Shown here: positions 1 through 7,258 of the stretch, in pieces
Layout: each line of letters begins with the position of its first letter
Position numbering within the stretch: position 1 is the first letter of the stretch
Origin: Phytohabitans sp036906915
GTDB lineage: Bacteria; Actinomycetota; Actinomycetes; Mycobacteriales; Micromonosporaceae
Length of the DNA: 64,000 nucleotides
Reading direction: 5' to 3'
Assembly: GCF_036906915.1 (NCBI RefSeq)
Contig: NZ_JBAKHX010000027.1
Location: 26,786-90,785 of the forward strand
Position numbers and translations under genes: made by a program
Notes under the pieces: generated by a model
What the model was told of the DNA's origin: nothing
Seen by the model: only the letters and a program-made list of their open reading frames with translations
The model's database searches: none

Positions 1-3000
1 GTCCGCCGTCAGGTTGATGACGCCCTCGTGCTTTTGCAGGCGGCCTCTCACCAGCAAGGCGTTGCTGGTGCGGGCCACCTTCCGGTAGCGCAGCCACAGC
101 CCCGGCGTGCATGTCACGTTGAGCATGCCGGTCTCGTCTTCCAGGTTCATGAACGTGATGCCGCCCGCCGTCGCCGGCCGCTGCCGGTGCGTCACGATGC
201 CGCCGACCCGCACCTGCCGCCCGCTTTCGATCAGGCCGAGCCGCGCGATCGGCACTGCGCCGGCCTCGTCGAGCCTCGGCCGGATGAACCGTACCGGGTG
301 GCTCTCCGGCGACAGGCCGGTGGCCCACACGTCGGCGACGAGCCGGTCGACGGCGTCCATGCCGGGCAGCGGGGGCGGGTTGGCGCCGGTGGTGGTGCCG
401 GGCAGGCGGTCGGGGCGTTCCTGGGCGGCGGCGCCGGACGCCCACAGCGCCTCGCGCCGGTCGAGGCCGAAGCACGCGAAGGCGTCGGCGGTGGCCAGCG
501 CTTCGAGCTGCCCGGCGGTGAGACCGACGCGGCGGGCCAGGTCGACCATGTCGCGGTACGGCCCACCGGCGGCCCGCTCCGCCTCGATCCGGTCGGCAAC
601 GCCGTCGCCGAGTGTGCGCACTGTGGACAGTCCGAGGCGGACAGTGGGACCGCCCAGCCCCCACTGGTGAGGCGGCTCGCCGGGTGCGCCACGCCACCGG
701 GTGTCGGGTGTGGACTCCAGGGTGGCTTTGGCGGCGCTGGCGTTGATGTCGGGGCGGCGTACTTCGACGCCGTGCCGCCGGGCGTCGTCGACCAGGGTCT
801 GTGGTGAGTAGAAGCCCATCGGCTGGGCGTTGAGCAAGGCGGCGAGGAACGGCCCTGGGTGGTACCGCTTGAGCCAGGAGCTGGCGTACACCAGGTAGGC
901 GAAGCTGATGGCGTGGCTCTCCGGAAAGCCGAAGCTGGCAAACGACGAGAGCTTCAGGTAGATGTCGTCGGCCAGTTCGCCGGTGATGCCGCGCTCGGCC
1001 ATGCCCGCGTACAGCCGGTCGCGGATCGCCGCCATCCGCTCGTTGGAGCGTTTCGAGCCCATGGCCCGGCGCAGCTGGTCGGCCTCGGACGCGTTGAACC
1101 CCGCCACGTCGATGGCGAGCTGCATGAGCTGCTCTTGGAAGAGTGGCACGCCAAGGGTTTTGGACAGCGCGTTGCGCATGAGCCGGTGCGGGTAGTCCCA
1201 TTTCTCTTGCTTGTTCTTGCGCCGGATGTACGGGTGCACCGAGCCGCCCTGGATCGGGCCGGGCCGGATCAGCGCCACCTCGACGACCAGGTCGTAGAAC
1301 TCGCGGGGCTTGAGCCGGGGCAGGGTGGCCATCTGCGCGCGGCTCTCCACCTGAAACACACCCACGGAGTCGGCTCGGCAGAGCATGTCGTAGATCTCGG
1401 GATCGTCGAGCGCCATCGTGCTCAGGTCCAGGTCGGAGTCGATCATCTCGCAGGCGTATCGCAGCGCGGAGAGCATCCCCAGCCCCAGCAGGTCGAACTT
1501 GACCAGCCCGGCCATCGCGCAGTCGTCTTTGTCCCACTGGAGGACCGTGCGCCCTGGCATCCGCGCGTGCTCGACGGGGCACACGTCGATCACCGGCCGG
1601 TCGCAGATCACCATGCCGCCGGAGTGGATCCCCAGGTGCCGAGGGAACGTCTGGAGTTCGTTGGCGTACTCGATGACCCGCCCTGGGATGCCGTCGACGT
1701 CGACGGCCGCGACCTGCGAATGTGCCGAGTCGCTCAGGTCGAGGTGCGACCAAACTTGCGGCCGCCCAGCGACGCCAGCACCGCGACTTGGCACATTCGA
1801 CCCCCAGCGGTCGATCTGTTTGCTCCACGCGTCCTGCTGGCCGGGCGAGAAGCCGAACGCCTTCGCGATGTCGCGCACCGCCGACCGCGGCCGGTACGAG
1901 ATCACGTTGGCGACCTGCGCGGTGTGCTCCCGGCCGTACCTTTTGTAGACGTGCTGGATGACCTCTTCCCGCCGGTCGGACTCGATGTCGACGTCGATGT
2001 CGGGCGGCCCGTCGCGCTCGGGCGCCAGGAAGCGCTCGAAGAGCAGCCCGTGCTGCACCGCGTCGACGTTGGTGATGCGCAGCGCGTAGCAGACCGCCGA
2101 GTTGGCGGCCGATCCGCGCCCCTGGCAGAAGATCCCCTCGTCGTGGCAGAACGTCACGATGTCGTACACGATCAGGAAGTAGCCCGGAAAGCCGAGCCGC
2201 TCGATCAGGTCGAGCTCGTGCTCGATCTGCCGGTACGCGTCGGGGTTGGCGGCCGGCGGACCGTACCGGACCAGCGCCCCTTTCATCGTGAGGTGCCGCA
2301 GCCAGCTCATCTCGTCGTGCTCCGGCGGCACCGGGTAGTCGGGCAGGTTGGGAGCGACGAGCTTGAGGTCGAAGGCCAGCTCGGCGCCGAACTCGGCGGC
2401 CCGCTCGACCGCGCCGGGGTAGCCAGCGAACCGGGCCGCCATCTCGTCGCCGTCGCGCAGGTGGGCGGTGGCCGCCGCCGGCAGCCAGCCGTCGATCTCG
2501 TCGAGGCTGCGCCGCGCGCGTACCGCCGCCAGAGCGGTCGCCAGCTTGCGCCGCCCGGGCGTGGCGTAGTGGACGTTGTTGGTGGCGACCGCGGGCAGCC
2601 CCGCCGCGGCGGCGAGCGCGGCGAGCGCCTCGTTGCGGTCGCCGTCGTGCGGGTCGCCGTGGTCGGTCAGCTCGACCGCGACGTTGTCGCGCCCGAACAC
2701 CTCGACCAGCCGGTCGAGCTCGCGGGCAGCGGCGGCCGGGCCTCCGATCCGCAACGCCGCCGGCACGTGCCCCTTGCGGCAGCCGGTGAGCACCAGCACC
2801 TGCCCGTTCAGGGCGCGGCTCACGTCTTCCAGCGAGCCGTAGACCGGCCGCCCCTTCTCGCCGCCGCGCAGGTGCGCGCGGCTGGTGGTGCGGGCGATCG
2901 CCGCGTACCCGTCGGGGCCGCGCGCCAGCACGAGCAGGTGCCGCCCGGCCGGGTCTGGCTCGCCGTTGCCACCCCCCGAAAACGCTCCGCGTTTTCGCGG

Positions 3001-3405
3001 GGACCCCGGCTGCGGGCCGGGCAGCTCCAGCGACAGCTCGGCGCCGAAGACGGTGGGCAGCTCCAGCCCGCGGGCCGCCTCGGCGAACCGCACCACGCCG
3101 TAGAACCCGTCGTGGTCGGTCACCGCGAGCGCGCTGAGCCCGCGACGGACCGCCTCTTCGGCCAGTTCCTCGGGGTGGCTGGCGCCGTCGAGGAAGCTGA
3201 AGTTGGTGTGGCAGTGCAGCTCCGCGTACGGCACGGTGCCGCGCGTGCGGACCAGCGCCGGTGCCTCGTAGGCCGGGCGCTTGCGGCTGAAGGCCGCGGA
3301 GTCGCCGCCGTCGCCGCCCGCCGCCAGCGGGTCGACCACGGGTGGTCGCCCTGAGAGCGTCCGTTCCAGCTCTCCCCACGGTACTGGCGGATTGTGCCAC
3401 CCCAT
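1..3405 (-). CDS. dnaE2: Error-prone DNA polymerase III alpha subunit DnaE2 (3' end cut by window)
   Basis: C-family polymerase that replicates across lesions in the SOS mutasome with ImuB. The ATG start at 3405 gives the typical DnaE2 opening MGWHNPPVPW. An N-terminal PHP domain begins near residue 52 with HCHTNFSFLDGAS. The glycine-rich GQGRGSAANS and the catalytic PDIDVDIESDRR follow near residues 435-475, then the LLGLGML and FASFGFPESHA blocks and an OB fold (GGIVTHRQRPATAG, MNLEDETGM) near the window edge. The frame is open to base 1, giving 1135 codons; probably about 20 C-terminal residues are missing. It follows imuB by 19 bp on the same strand, so they are one transcription unit under the LexA box at 5019-5034. 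A palindrome adds about 15 residues near residue 135. Function is from family knowledge; identity is very secure. Confidence 0.97.
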   Translation of the reverse strand, partial: MGWHNPPVPWGELERTLSGRPPVVDPLAAGGDGGDSAAFSRKRPAYEAPALVRTRGTVPYAELHCHTNFSFLDGASHPEELAEEAVRRGLSALAVTDHDGFYGVVRFAEAARGLELPTVFGAELSLELPGPQPGSPRKRGAFSGGGNGEPDPAGRHLLVLARGPDGYAAIARTTSRAHLRGGEKGRPVYGSLEDVSRALNGQVLVLTGCRKGHVPAALRIGGPAAAARELDRLVEVFGRDNVAVELTDHGDPHDGDRNEALAALAAAAGLPAVATNNVHYATPGRRKLATALAAVRARRSLDEIDGWLPAAATAHLRDGDEMAARFAGYPGAVERAAEFGAELAFDLKLVAPNLPDYPVPPEHDEMSWLRHLTMKGALVRYGPPAANPDAYRQIEHELDLIERLGFPGYFLIVYDIVTFCHDEGIFCQGRGSAANSAVCYALRITNVDAVQHGLLFERFLAPERDGPPDIDVDIESDRREEVIQHVYKRYGREHTAQVANVISYRPRSAVRDIAKAFGFSPGQQDAWSKQIDRWGSNVPSRGAGVAGRPQVWSHLDLSDSAHSQVAAVDVDGIPGRVIEYANELQTFPRHLGIHSGGMVICDRPVIDVCPVEHARMPGRTVLQWDKDDCAMAGLVKFDLLGLGMLSALRYACEMIDSDLDLSTMALDDPEIYDMLCRADSVGVFQVESRAQMATLPRLKPREFYDLVVEVALIRPGPIQGGSVHPYIRRKNKQEKWDYPHRLMRNALSKTLGVPLFQEQLMQLAIDVAGFNASEADQLRRAMGSKRSNERMAAIRDRLYAGMAERGITGELADDIYLKLSSFASFGFPESHAISFAYLVYASSWLKRYHPGPFLAALLNAQPMGFYSPQTLVDDARRHGVEVRRPDINASAAKATLESTPDTRWRGAPGEPPHQWGLGGPTVRLGLSTVRTLGDGVADRIEAERAAGGPYRDMVDLARRVGLTAGQLEALATADAFACFGLDRREALWASGAAAQERPDRLPGTTTGANPPPLPGMDAVDRLVADVWATGLSPESHPVRFIRPRLDEAGAVPIARLGLIESGRQVRVGGIVTHRQRPATAGGITFMNLEDETGMLNVTCTPGLWLRYRKVARTSNALLVRGRLQKHEGVINLTAD
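2972..3002. repeat. Palindrome inserted in frame in dnaE2
   Basis: Arms 2972-2985 and 2989-3002 are 14 bp with one mismatch around a 3-nt TCC loop (core CGAAAACGC / GCGTTTTCG). Read on the minus strand it encodes SPRKRGAFSGG at about residues 135-145 of DnaE2, in a stretch where other DnaE2 proteins, from memory, run directly from the AELSL strand into a short PDP linker. It looks like a small palindromic element accommodated by a surface loop. A 12-nt piece of the same arm (CCCCCGAAAACG) recurs near 15734 without its partner arm. Confidence 0.6.
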
Positions 3406-3424
3406 CCGGCGTCACCGCCCCCGC

Positions 3425-5008
3425 TCAGTCATAGATGGCCTCCACCGTCCACACGCCGCTCGCCAAAGACAGGAGCAGGGCTCGGCCGTCGGACAGGCCC
3501 ACCTGGAGACGGGCGCGGCGGCCACCCTCGGCGGGCGCCCACCACCGCTCGTCGACCGGCCAGGGGCCGGCCCAGCCGGTGACCTCAGTGCCGCCGAGAG
3601 CTCCACCGCGAGCGCCGATCGCGACCCGGGCCGGCGGCGCGCTGACCGCCAGCCGGGCGGTCACCATCACCGGCTCGCCGGCCTCGTCGTGGACCGCGAC
3701 CGGCGGCGAGCCAGACGGCGAGCGGTCCGAGTCGCCACGCGCAGCCCGCGCGTCGAACTGCGAGTACACCGTCACCGGCTGCGGCGGCGGGATCCGGCCC
3801 GGCCACGGCGGATCCGCTGGCCGGGCGGGCGTGCGCTCGTCGCCCCAGGGCACCATGCGCACCTGGTCGGCGGTGCCACGCCCGCCACCGGGCACGGGGG
3901 TGACCACCGCCGCGGGCCCGAGGATGCCCTGCACCCGGCTCATCGCCCGCTGCGCCCGCTCGCGCTCTTCACCCGTTTCGCCCCAGAGCCCTGGCTGCAG
4001 CCCGGCGTGGGCGAGCACCCCGTCGGGGATCAGCCGCAGCCGGAGGATGCCCGCGCTGGGCCGGTCGCGCCCGGTCAGCCAGCCACCCAGCTGCCAGCGC
4101 ACCCGGTCGGCGATGGTCGCCGCGGTGAGCAGGCCGTCGTGCCGCCACACCCGGTGCAGTTCCTCGCTGTTCGCGGTCACCGCCTCGATCGCGAGCCGGG
4201 TGCACGCCAGCCCGTATCCGGCGAGGGTGGCGTGCAGCCGCTCGCCCAGCGCCCGGGCGACGAAAGCGGCCGTGTCGACCCGGTCGAGCGGCTCGTCGTA
4301 CGTCTCGGTGACGTCGAGGTCGGGTGGCGGCCGGCGGACGGCCAGCGGGCGGTGGTCGCGCCCCGCGGCCTGGTGGTGGGCCAGCGCGCCGTCGAACCCG
4401 AACCGGGCGAGCACGTCGCCGGCTGGCAGGGCGGCGAAGTCTCCGAGGGTACGCACACCGAGTCGGCGCAGCAGCCCGGTCAGCTCCGGCCTGTCGAGCG
4501 CCTCGACGGGCAGTCCGGCGAGGAACCGCGCGGTCTCACCCGCCGGCACCAGCTGCCCGTCGCGCGCGGCCAGCCCGGCCGCGAACACGCCGTCGGCGAT
4601 GCCGACCTGGCACTCCACCCCGCACGCCTGCGCGACCTGCTCGACGATCCGCTCGGCGGCCCGCTCCTCACCGCCGAAGTACCGGGCCGGCCCGCGAGCG
4701 GCCAGCGCGCACGCACCGGGGCGTACCACCTCGACGCCGGCCACCACCTGCTCGACCGCGGCGACCACCGGCTCGAACGCCCGCGCGTCGCGGTCGGGGT
4801 CGTGCTCGACCACGGTCAGCCGGGGACAGCGGCTCTGCGCCTCGCGCTTGCGCAGCCCACGGCGTACGCCAGCGGCGCGGGCGGCCTCGGAACAGGCGAT
4901 CACCCGGTTGGCGTGGAGGATGGCCACCGGGTCGGTCGCCGGGATGCCCTCGACGATCTCGACGGCGAGAACGGGCCAGTCGGGGCACCAGACCAGCAGC
5001 GTACGCAC
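3425..5008 (-). CDS. imuB: Y-family polymerase-like mutasome protein ImuB
   Basis: ImuB is a catalytically inactive Y-family relative that bridges DnaE2 to the beta clamp. The protein is 527 aa and starts with GTG. The N-terminus WCPDWPVLAVEI keeps the Y-family fold, but the region that should hold the SxDE catalytic pair reads ALAARGPARYFGGEE, with no acidic pair, as expected for ImuB. A helix-hairpin-helix-like stretch (ELTGLLRRLGVRTLGDFAALP) and a little-finger region (TETYDEPLD) follow, then the ImuB-specific C-terminus ending LLLSLASGVWTVEAIYD. A LexA box lies 11 bp before the start, so the transcript may be almost leaderless. No imuA-like gene adjoins it. Residues about 412-431 derive from a 57-bp dispersed repeat. 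Confidence 0.95.
   Translation of the reverse strand: MRTLLVWCPDWPVLAVEIVEGIPATDPVAILHANRVIACSEAARAAGVRRGLRKREAQSRCPRLTVVEHDPDRDARAFEPVVAAVEQVVAGVEVVRPGACALAARGPARYFGGEERAAERIVEQVAQACGVECQVGIADGVFAAGLAARDGQLVPAGETARFLAGLPVEALDRPELTGLLRRLGVRTLGDFAALPAGDVLARFGFDGALAHHQAAGRDHRPLAVRRPPPDLDVTETYDEPLDRVDTAAFVARALGERLHATLAGYGLACTRLAIEAVTANSEELHRVWRHDGLLTAATIADRVRWQLGGWLTGRDRPSAGILRLRLIPDGVLAHAGLQPGLWGETGEERERAQRAMSRVQGILGPAAVVTPVPGGGRGTADQVRMVPWGDERTPARPADPPWPGRIPPPQPVTVYSQFDARAARGDSDRSPSGSPPVAVHDEAGEPVMVTARLAVSAPPARVAIGARGGALGGTEVTGWAGPWPVDERWWAPAEGGRRARLQVGLSDGRALLLSLASGVWTVEAIYD
3717..3773 (+). repeat. 57-bp dispersed repeat, copy A (inside imuB)
   Basis: This copy matches the reverse complement of 6411-6467 at 54 of 57 positions; the three differences are at 3751, 3756 and 3768. 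The unit has imperfect inverted arms (GCGGTCCGAGTCGC near the start, GCGAGTCGGACTGC in copy B near the end, 12/14 complementary) around a GC-rich loop, like a REP or MITE-type element. It lies antisense to imuB and is translated as part of the Pro-rich linker between the polymerase core and the C-terminal domain. Confidence 0.8.
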
Positions 5009-5018
5009 CTGCCGAGTC

Positions 5019-5034
5019 TAGAACATACGTTCGA
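5019..5034. promoter_or_regulatory. LexA (SOS) box for imuB-dnaE2
   Basis: On the minus strand this reads TCGAACGTATGTTCTA. It matches the actinobacterial SOS consensus TCGAAC-N4-GTTCGA at 11 of 12 positions. It sits 11 bp before the imuB GTG and just past the stop of the upstream GAP gene, so imuB-dnaE2 have their own DNA-damage-inducible promoter. Confidence 0.88.
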
Positions 5035-5035
5035 C

Positions 5036-5725
5036 TCAAGTGAACAGTCGGGCGATGGCGTCGCGGGCCACCAGGAAACCGGCGATGCCGAGGATCCAGC
5101 CCGTGGCGTTACCCGCCTTGTCGGTGATCCACTTGTTGAGCCGTTGCAGCAGCGGCTCGATCAGCGACCGGGCGGCGAGCCGCCCCACCAGCAGGACCAC
5201 GGCCGGCAGCACCATGACCACGCAGTAGGCGGCCAGCAGCCCCACCACCGTTGCCCCGCCGACGTCGGAGGTGGTCATCATCCCGATCGCGCCCAGGTAC
5301 GGCAGCATGGTCGCCACCTCGGCGAGCGCCGCCAGCAGCGCCAGCCCTGCCAGCCACCCCGTCGATCCCGTGCCCGCCGTGACCCGCTCACGCCACCGGG
5401 TCACGCCGCCGCCCGGCTTGCGCCGTTTGGAGTCGAACCGGAAGCTCAGCGCGAAGAGGCCCACACCGATGCCCAGCTGGATCCACAGGGCGACCGGGCT
5501 GTCGAGCGCACCGTCGGCCCACCCTGCGATCGAGTCGGCGCCGAGCAGGATCAGCACGCCCACCGCGAAGTAGAACACCGCGATGGTGCCCAGGTAGACC
5601 AGGATGCGACCGGCCCGGACCCGCCCTGGCGCCAGCATCAGCCAGATCGGGATGAAGAGCGTGCCGATGCTCGTGCTGTCGAGCAGGGCCAGGCCGGCCA
5701 GCGAAAGCAGCAGTGTGGAACTCAC
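5036..5725 (-). CDS. GAP/SapB-like integral membrane protein
   Basis: A 229-aa polytopic membrane protein with about six hydrophobic segments (residues about 3-30, 42-62, 78-97, 120-147, 157-180, 210-225). Sequence and layout fit the GAP / Sap (sulfolipid-1-addressing protein) family, named after mycobacterial proteins linked to glycopeptidolipid and sulfolipid export. Its actual substrate here is unknown. A charged loop, SFRFDSKRRKPGGGVTRW, separates the two halves. The stop is 2 bp from the LexA box of imuB. Nothing in the sequence links it to DNA repair. It may be co-transcribed with the upstream HEPN gene. Confidence 0.75.
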   Translation of the reverse strand: MSSTLLLSLAGLALLDSTSIGTLFIPIWLMLAPGRVRAGRILVYLGTIAVFYFAVGVLILLGADSIAGWADGALDSPVALWIQLGIGVGLFALSFRFDSKRRKPGGGVTRWRERVTAGTGSTGWLAGLALLAALAEVATMLPYLGAIGMMTTSDVGGATVVGLLAAYCVVMVLPAVVLLVGRLAARSLIEPLLQRLNKWITDKAGNATGWILGIAGFLVARDAIARLFT

Positions 5726-5816
5726 ATGGAAAACGCTAGTTGCGGGAATTCGCCCATCCGTCGGCTCGGATGACGAAACCGCGGTACATCGTTTGGCGGA
5801 TCAGGCAGTGCTACTG

Positions 5817-5927
5817 GCGGCCTGACGGCCCGGGGCCTCTATGGCGCCGCCTTCCCTCACGCCGCGCACCGACTTCGTCGGCGCGTCGCTCAGTCCAGGC
5901 GGCGCCGGCCCCGGGCCGTCAGGCCGC
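5817..5927. repeat. Long inverted repeat overlapping the HEPN gene stop
   Basis: Perfect 21-bp arms at 5817-5837 and 5907-5927 are extended by 9-bp arms at 5843-5851 and 5898-5906, with a 5-nt bulge TCTAT on one side. The 46-nt centre contains TGGACTGAG-like and GAGGGAAGG words on the minus strand that recur near 61990-62020. The HEPN stop codon (5919-5921) lies inside one arm. It may act as a terminator between the HEPN and GAP genes, but its size and shared core suggest a MITE-like element. Confidence 0.7.
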
Positions 5928-6380
5928 TAGCTCGCTGGCAATGCCGTCGAGAGCGGGCTGGTGTGCCACGCCGAGCGCGACCTCGACCACCGCCACGAAC
6001 TGCTCGGCCGCACGGAGCAGGTCGTCGGCCTCGCGGGCGGTCACCACTCGCGGGATGCCCGCCTGGGCGGCGGCGCGCTTGCTCGCCCCGGCGGCGAAAT
6101 AGGTGGCCCATTCGCGCAACTCGGGAGCCACCATGATCAGCAAGGTCCAGACGCTGGTCACCCTGTTGCGACGGCTGGGCGTGGGCTGCGCGCGAGCGGC
6201 GAGCACCGCCGCGGCGGCGCGCAGGGCGGCGAGGTGCGCGGCCGCGTAGCGCAGGCCGTCGGCGCGCGTCTGCGCCGCCTCGTCGAGGCCGCGCCGGGCG
6301 AGAACGAGCAGCTCGGCCGGGGTGCGGTGCGGGAGCACGTGGGCCGGAACGGTGGGTGCCTGAGCCGTACTGGTCGGCAT
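5919..6380 (-). CDS. SAV_6107-family HEPN-domain protein
   Basis: A 153-aa mostly helical protein resembling the actinobacterial SAV_6107 HEPN family. Residues 44-49 (RYAAAH) fit the R-X4-H signature of catalytic HEPN RNases, so an RNase or toxin-like activity is possible but unproven. The ATG at 6380 is preferred because GAGGAG lies 8 nt upstream. The frame continues open to 6491 only because it runs through the inserted 57-bp repeat. The last codons and stop fall in the long inverted repeat. The gene lies upstream of GAP and imuB-dnaE2, and a perfect LexA box lies 297 bp before its start, so SOS control is a reasonable inference. Confidence 0.78.
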   Translation of the reverse strand: MPTSTAQAPTVPAHVLPHRTPAELLVLARRGLDEAAQTRADGLRYAAAHLAALRAAAAVLAARAQPTPSRRNRVTSVWTLLIMVAPELREWATYFAAGASKRAAAQAGIPRVVTAREADDLLRAAEQFVAVVEVALGVAHQPALDGIASELAA

Positions 6381-6410
6381 GGGATTTTCTCCTCGGGCGA
6401 TCTTCAGTTC

Positions 6411-6467
6411 GACGGCGTACTCGCAGTCCGACTCGCGGGCTGCGCGTGGCGACTCGGACCGCTCGCC
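6411..6467 (-). repeat. 57-bp dispersed repeat, copy B (HEPN leader)
   Basis: Second copy of the element inside imuB, in opposite orientation, 54/57 identical and 2.6 kb away. It lies 31-87 bp before the HEPN start codon, between that start and the LexA box, so it would be part of the leader RNA of an SOS-driven transcript. Its imperfect arms are more complementary here than in copy A. Confidence 0.8.
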
Positions 6468-6520
6468 GGCCGGGCGTGAACGCTTCCCCACCTCACACCC
6501 GACCGGCTGAGCCGGCTGGT

Positions 6521-6562
6521 CCGTCGCCCGCTGCCCGGGGGTCGGGGGGCAGCGGGTGACGG
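6521..6562. other. Strong hairpin in the HEPN 5' region
   Basis: Arms 6521-6535 (CCGTCGCCCGCTGCC) and 6548-6562 are complementary at 14 of 15 positions around a 12-nt G-rich loop. No gene ends nearby, so this is not an ordinary terminator. It would fold in the leader of a minus-strand transcript starting at the 6677 LexA box. Confidence 0.6.
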
Positions 6563-6676
6563 CCCTGCCTGTGGGTCCAGGACCCGCGAATGTCCGGACC
6601 CGCGTGCGGTTTCCGCAAACCGCCCTCGGAAGCGGCGGTGCGGCACGACATCACCGTGCCACCCCTCCCGAGCGAT

Positions 6677-6692
6677 TCGAACAGCCGTTCGA
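6677..6692. promoter_or_regulatory. Perfect LexA (SOS) box
   Basis: TCGAACAGCCGTTCGA is a full palindromic match to TCGAAC-N4-GTTCGA. It lies 78 bp before the YbaK start (plus) and 297 bp before the HEPN start (minus). The plus gene has its own start-proximal leaderless-type context, so the box more likely serves the minus-strand HEPN transcript that leads toward imuB-dnaE2. The target cannot be settled from sequence. Confidence 0.8.
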
Positions 6693-6769
6693 ACCACCAA
6701 TGACAGTACACCTCCCCTACGACAAAAACGCAACGCCGAACACCCCCCACGCGGCGCAAGATGGTCACC

Positions 6770-7258
6770 ATGCCAACTCATCCCAACGTCCAGGCCGTAC
6801 AGGACGCGCTGGAGAGCGCCGACGCCACCGATGCCGCAGGACAGCCATGCCAGGTGCGGATGCTGCCCGACGCGGTACACACCGCTGCCGCGGCCGCCGC
6901 GGCGCTCGGCGTCGAGGTGGGCCAGATCGCCAACTCGCTGATCTTCGACGCGGACGGCGAGCCGCTGCTGGTGCTCACCTCCGGCGGCCACCGGGTCGAC
7001 ACCGCCAAGGTCGCCGCCGACCTCGGGCTGGGAGCGCTGAAGCGGGCCACCCCTGAGTTCGTCCGCACGCACACCGGCCAGGCGATCGGCGGCGTGGCAC
7101 CGCTCGGGCACCCCAAGCCGGTGCGCACGCTGGTCGACACCGCGCTGGCCGGGTACCCGGAGATCTGGGCCGCCGGCGGGGTCCCGCGCGCCGTGTTCCC
7201 CACCACGTATGCCGAACTGCTCCGCGTCACCGCCGGCACACCCGCCGAGGTGGCGTGA
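6770..7258 (+). CDS. YbaK/EbsC-family aminoacyl-tRNA deacylase
   Basis: A 162-aa YbaK/ProX-type editing protein. The family hydrolyses misacylated tRNA such as Cys-tRNA(Pro) in trans. The core is visible: GVEVGQIANSLIF, the TSGGHRVDTAKV strand-helix, and the conserved IGGVAPLGHP loop around residues 105-115. The catalytic-type Lys sits in the TAKV segment. An ATG at 6761 in the same frame is possible; 6770 is chosen because the short upstream sequence resembles a leaderless start. The stop overlaps the next gene by 4 bp (GTGA), coupling it to the carotenoid genes. Confidence 0.88.
   Translation: MPTHPNVQAVQDALESADATDAAGQPCQVRMLPDAVHTAAAAAAALGVEVGQIANSLIFDADGEPLLVLTSGGHRVDTAKVAADLGLGALKRATPEFVRTHTGQAIGGVAPLGHPKPVRTLVDTALAGYPEIWAAGGVPRAVFPTTYAELLRVTAGTPAEVA

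Larger units (their letters stand above)
6381..6769. other. Repeat-rich divergent intergenic region
   Basis: 389 bp between the HEPN gene (minus) and the YbaK gene (plus). It holds the 57-bp repeat copy B, a 15-bp-arm hairpin at 6521-6562, a GGGTCC/GGACCC mini-palindrome near 6577-6589 and a perfect LexA box. A minus-strand frame (6493-6771) has a purine-rich GGGAGGGG before GTG/ATG codons, but its protein has no recognisable features, so I do not call it a gene. Confidence 0.6.

Noticed and set aside
859..3354. Long plus-strand open frame (831 codons)
   Set aside because: It is the complement of dnaE2, whose motifs read clearly on the minus strand; the plus product has no family features.
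3281..5773. Plus-strand open frame of 830 codons over imuB and GAP
   Set aside because: Compositional shadow of imuB in high-GC DNA; low-complexity His/Arg/Gln protein.
5770..6102. Plus-strand frame starting MTKPRYIVWRIRQ
   Set aside because: It runs through the long inverted repeat and antisense to the HEPN gene; no ribosome site or family.
6493..6771. Possible small minus-strand gene behind the 6677 LexA box
   Set aside because: It has a GGGAGGGG before GTG/ATG, but the protein is low-complexity, crosses hairpins and has no recognisable feature. It could be revisited with expression data.
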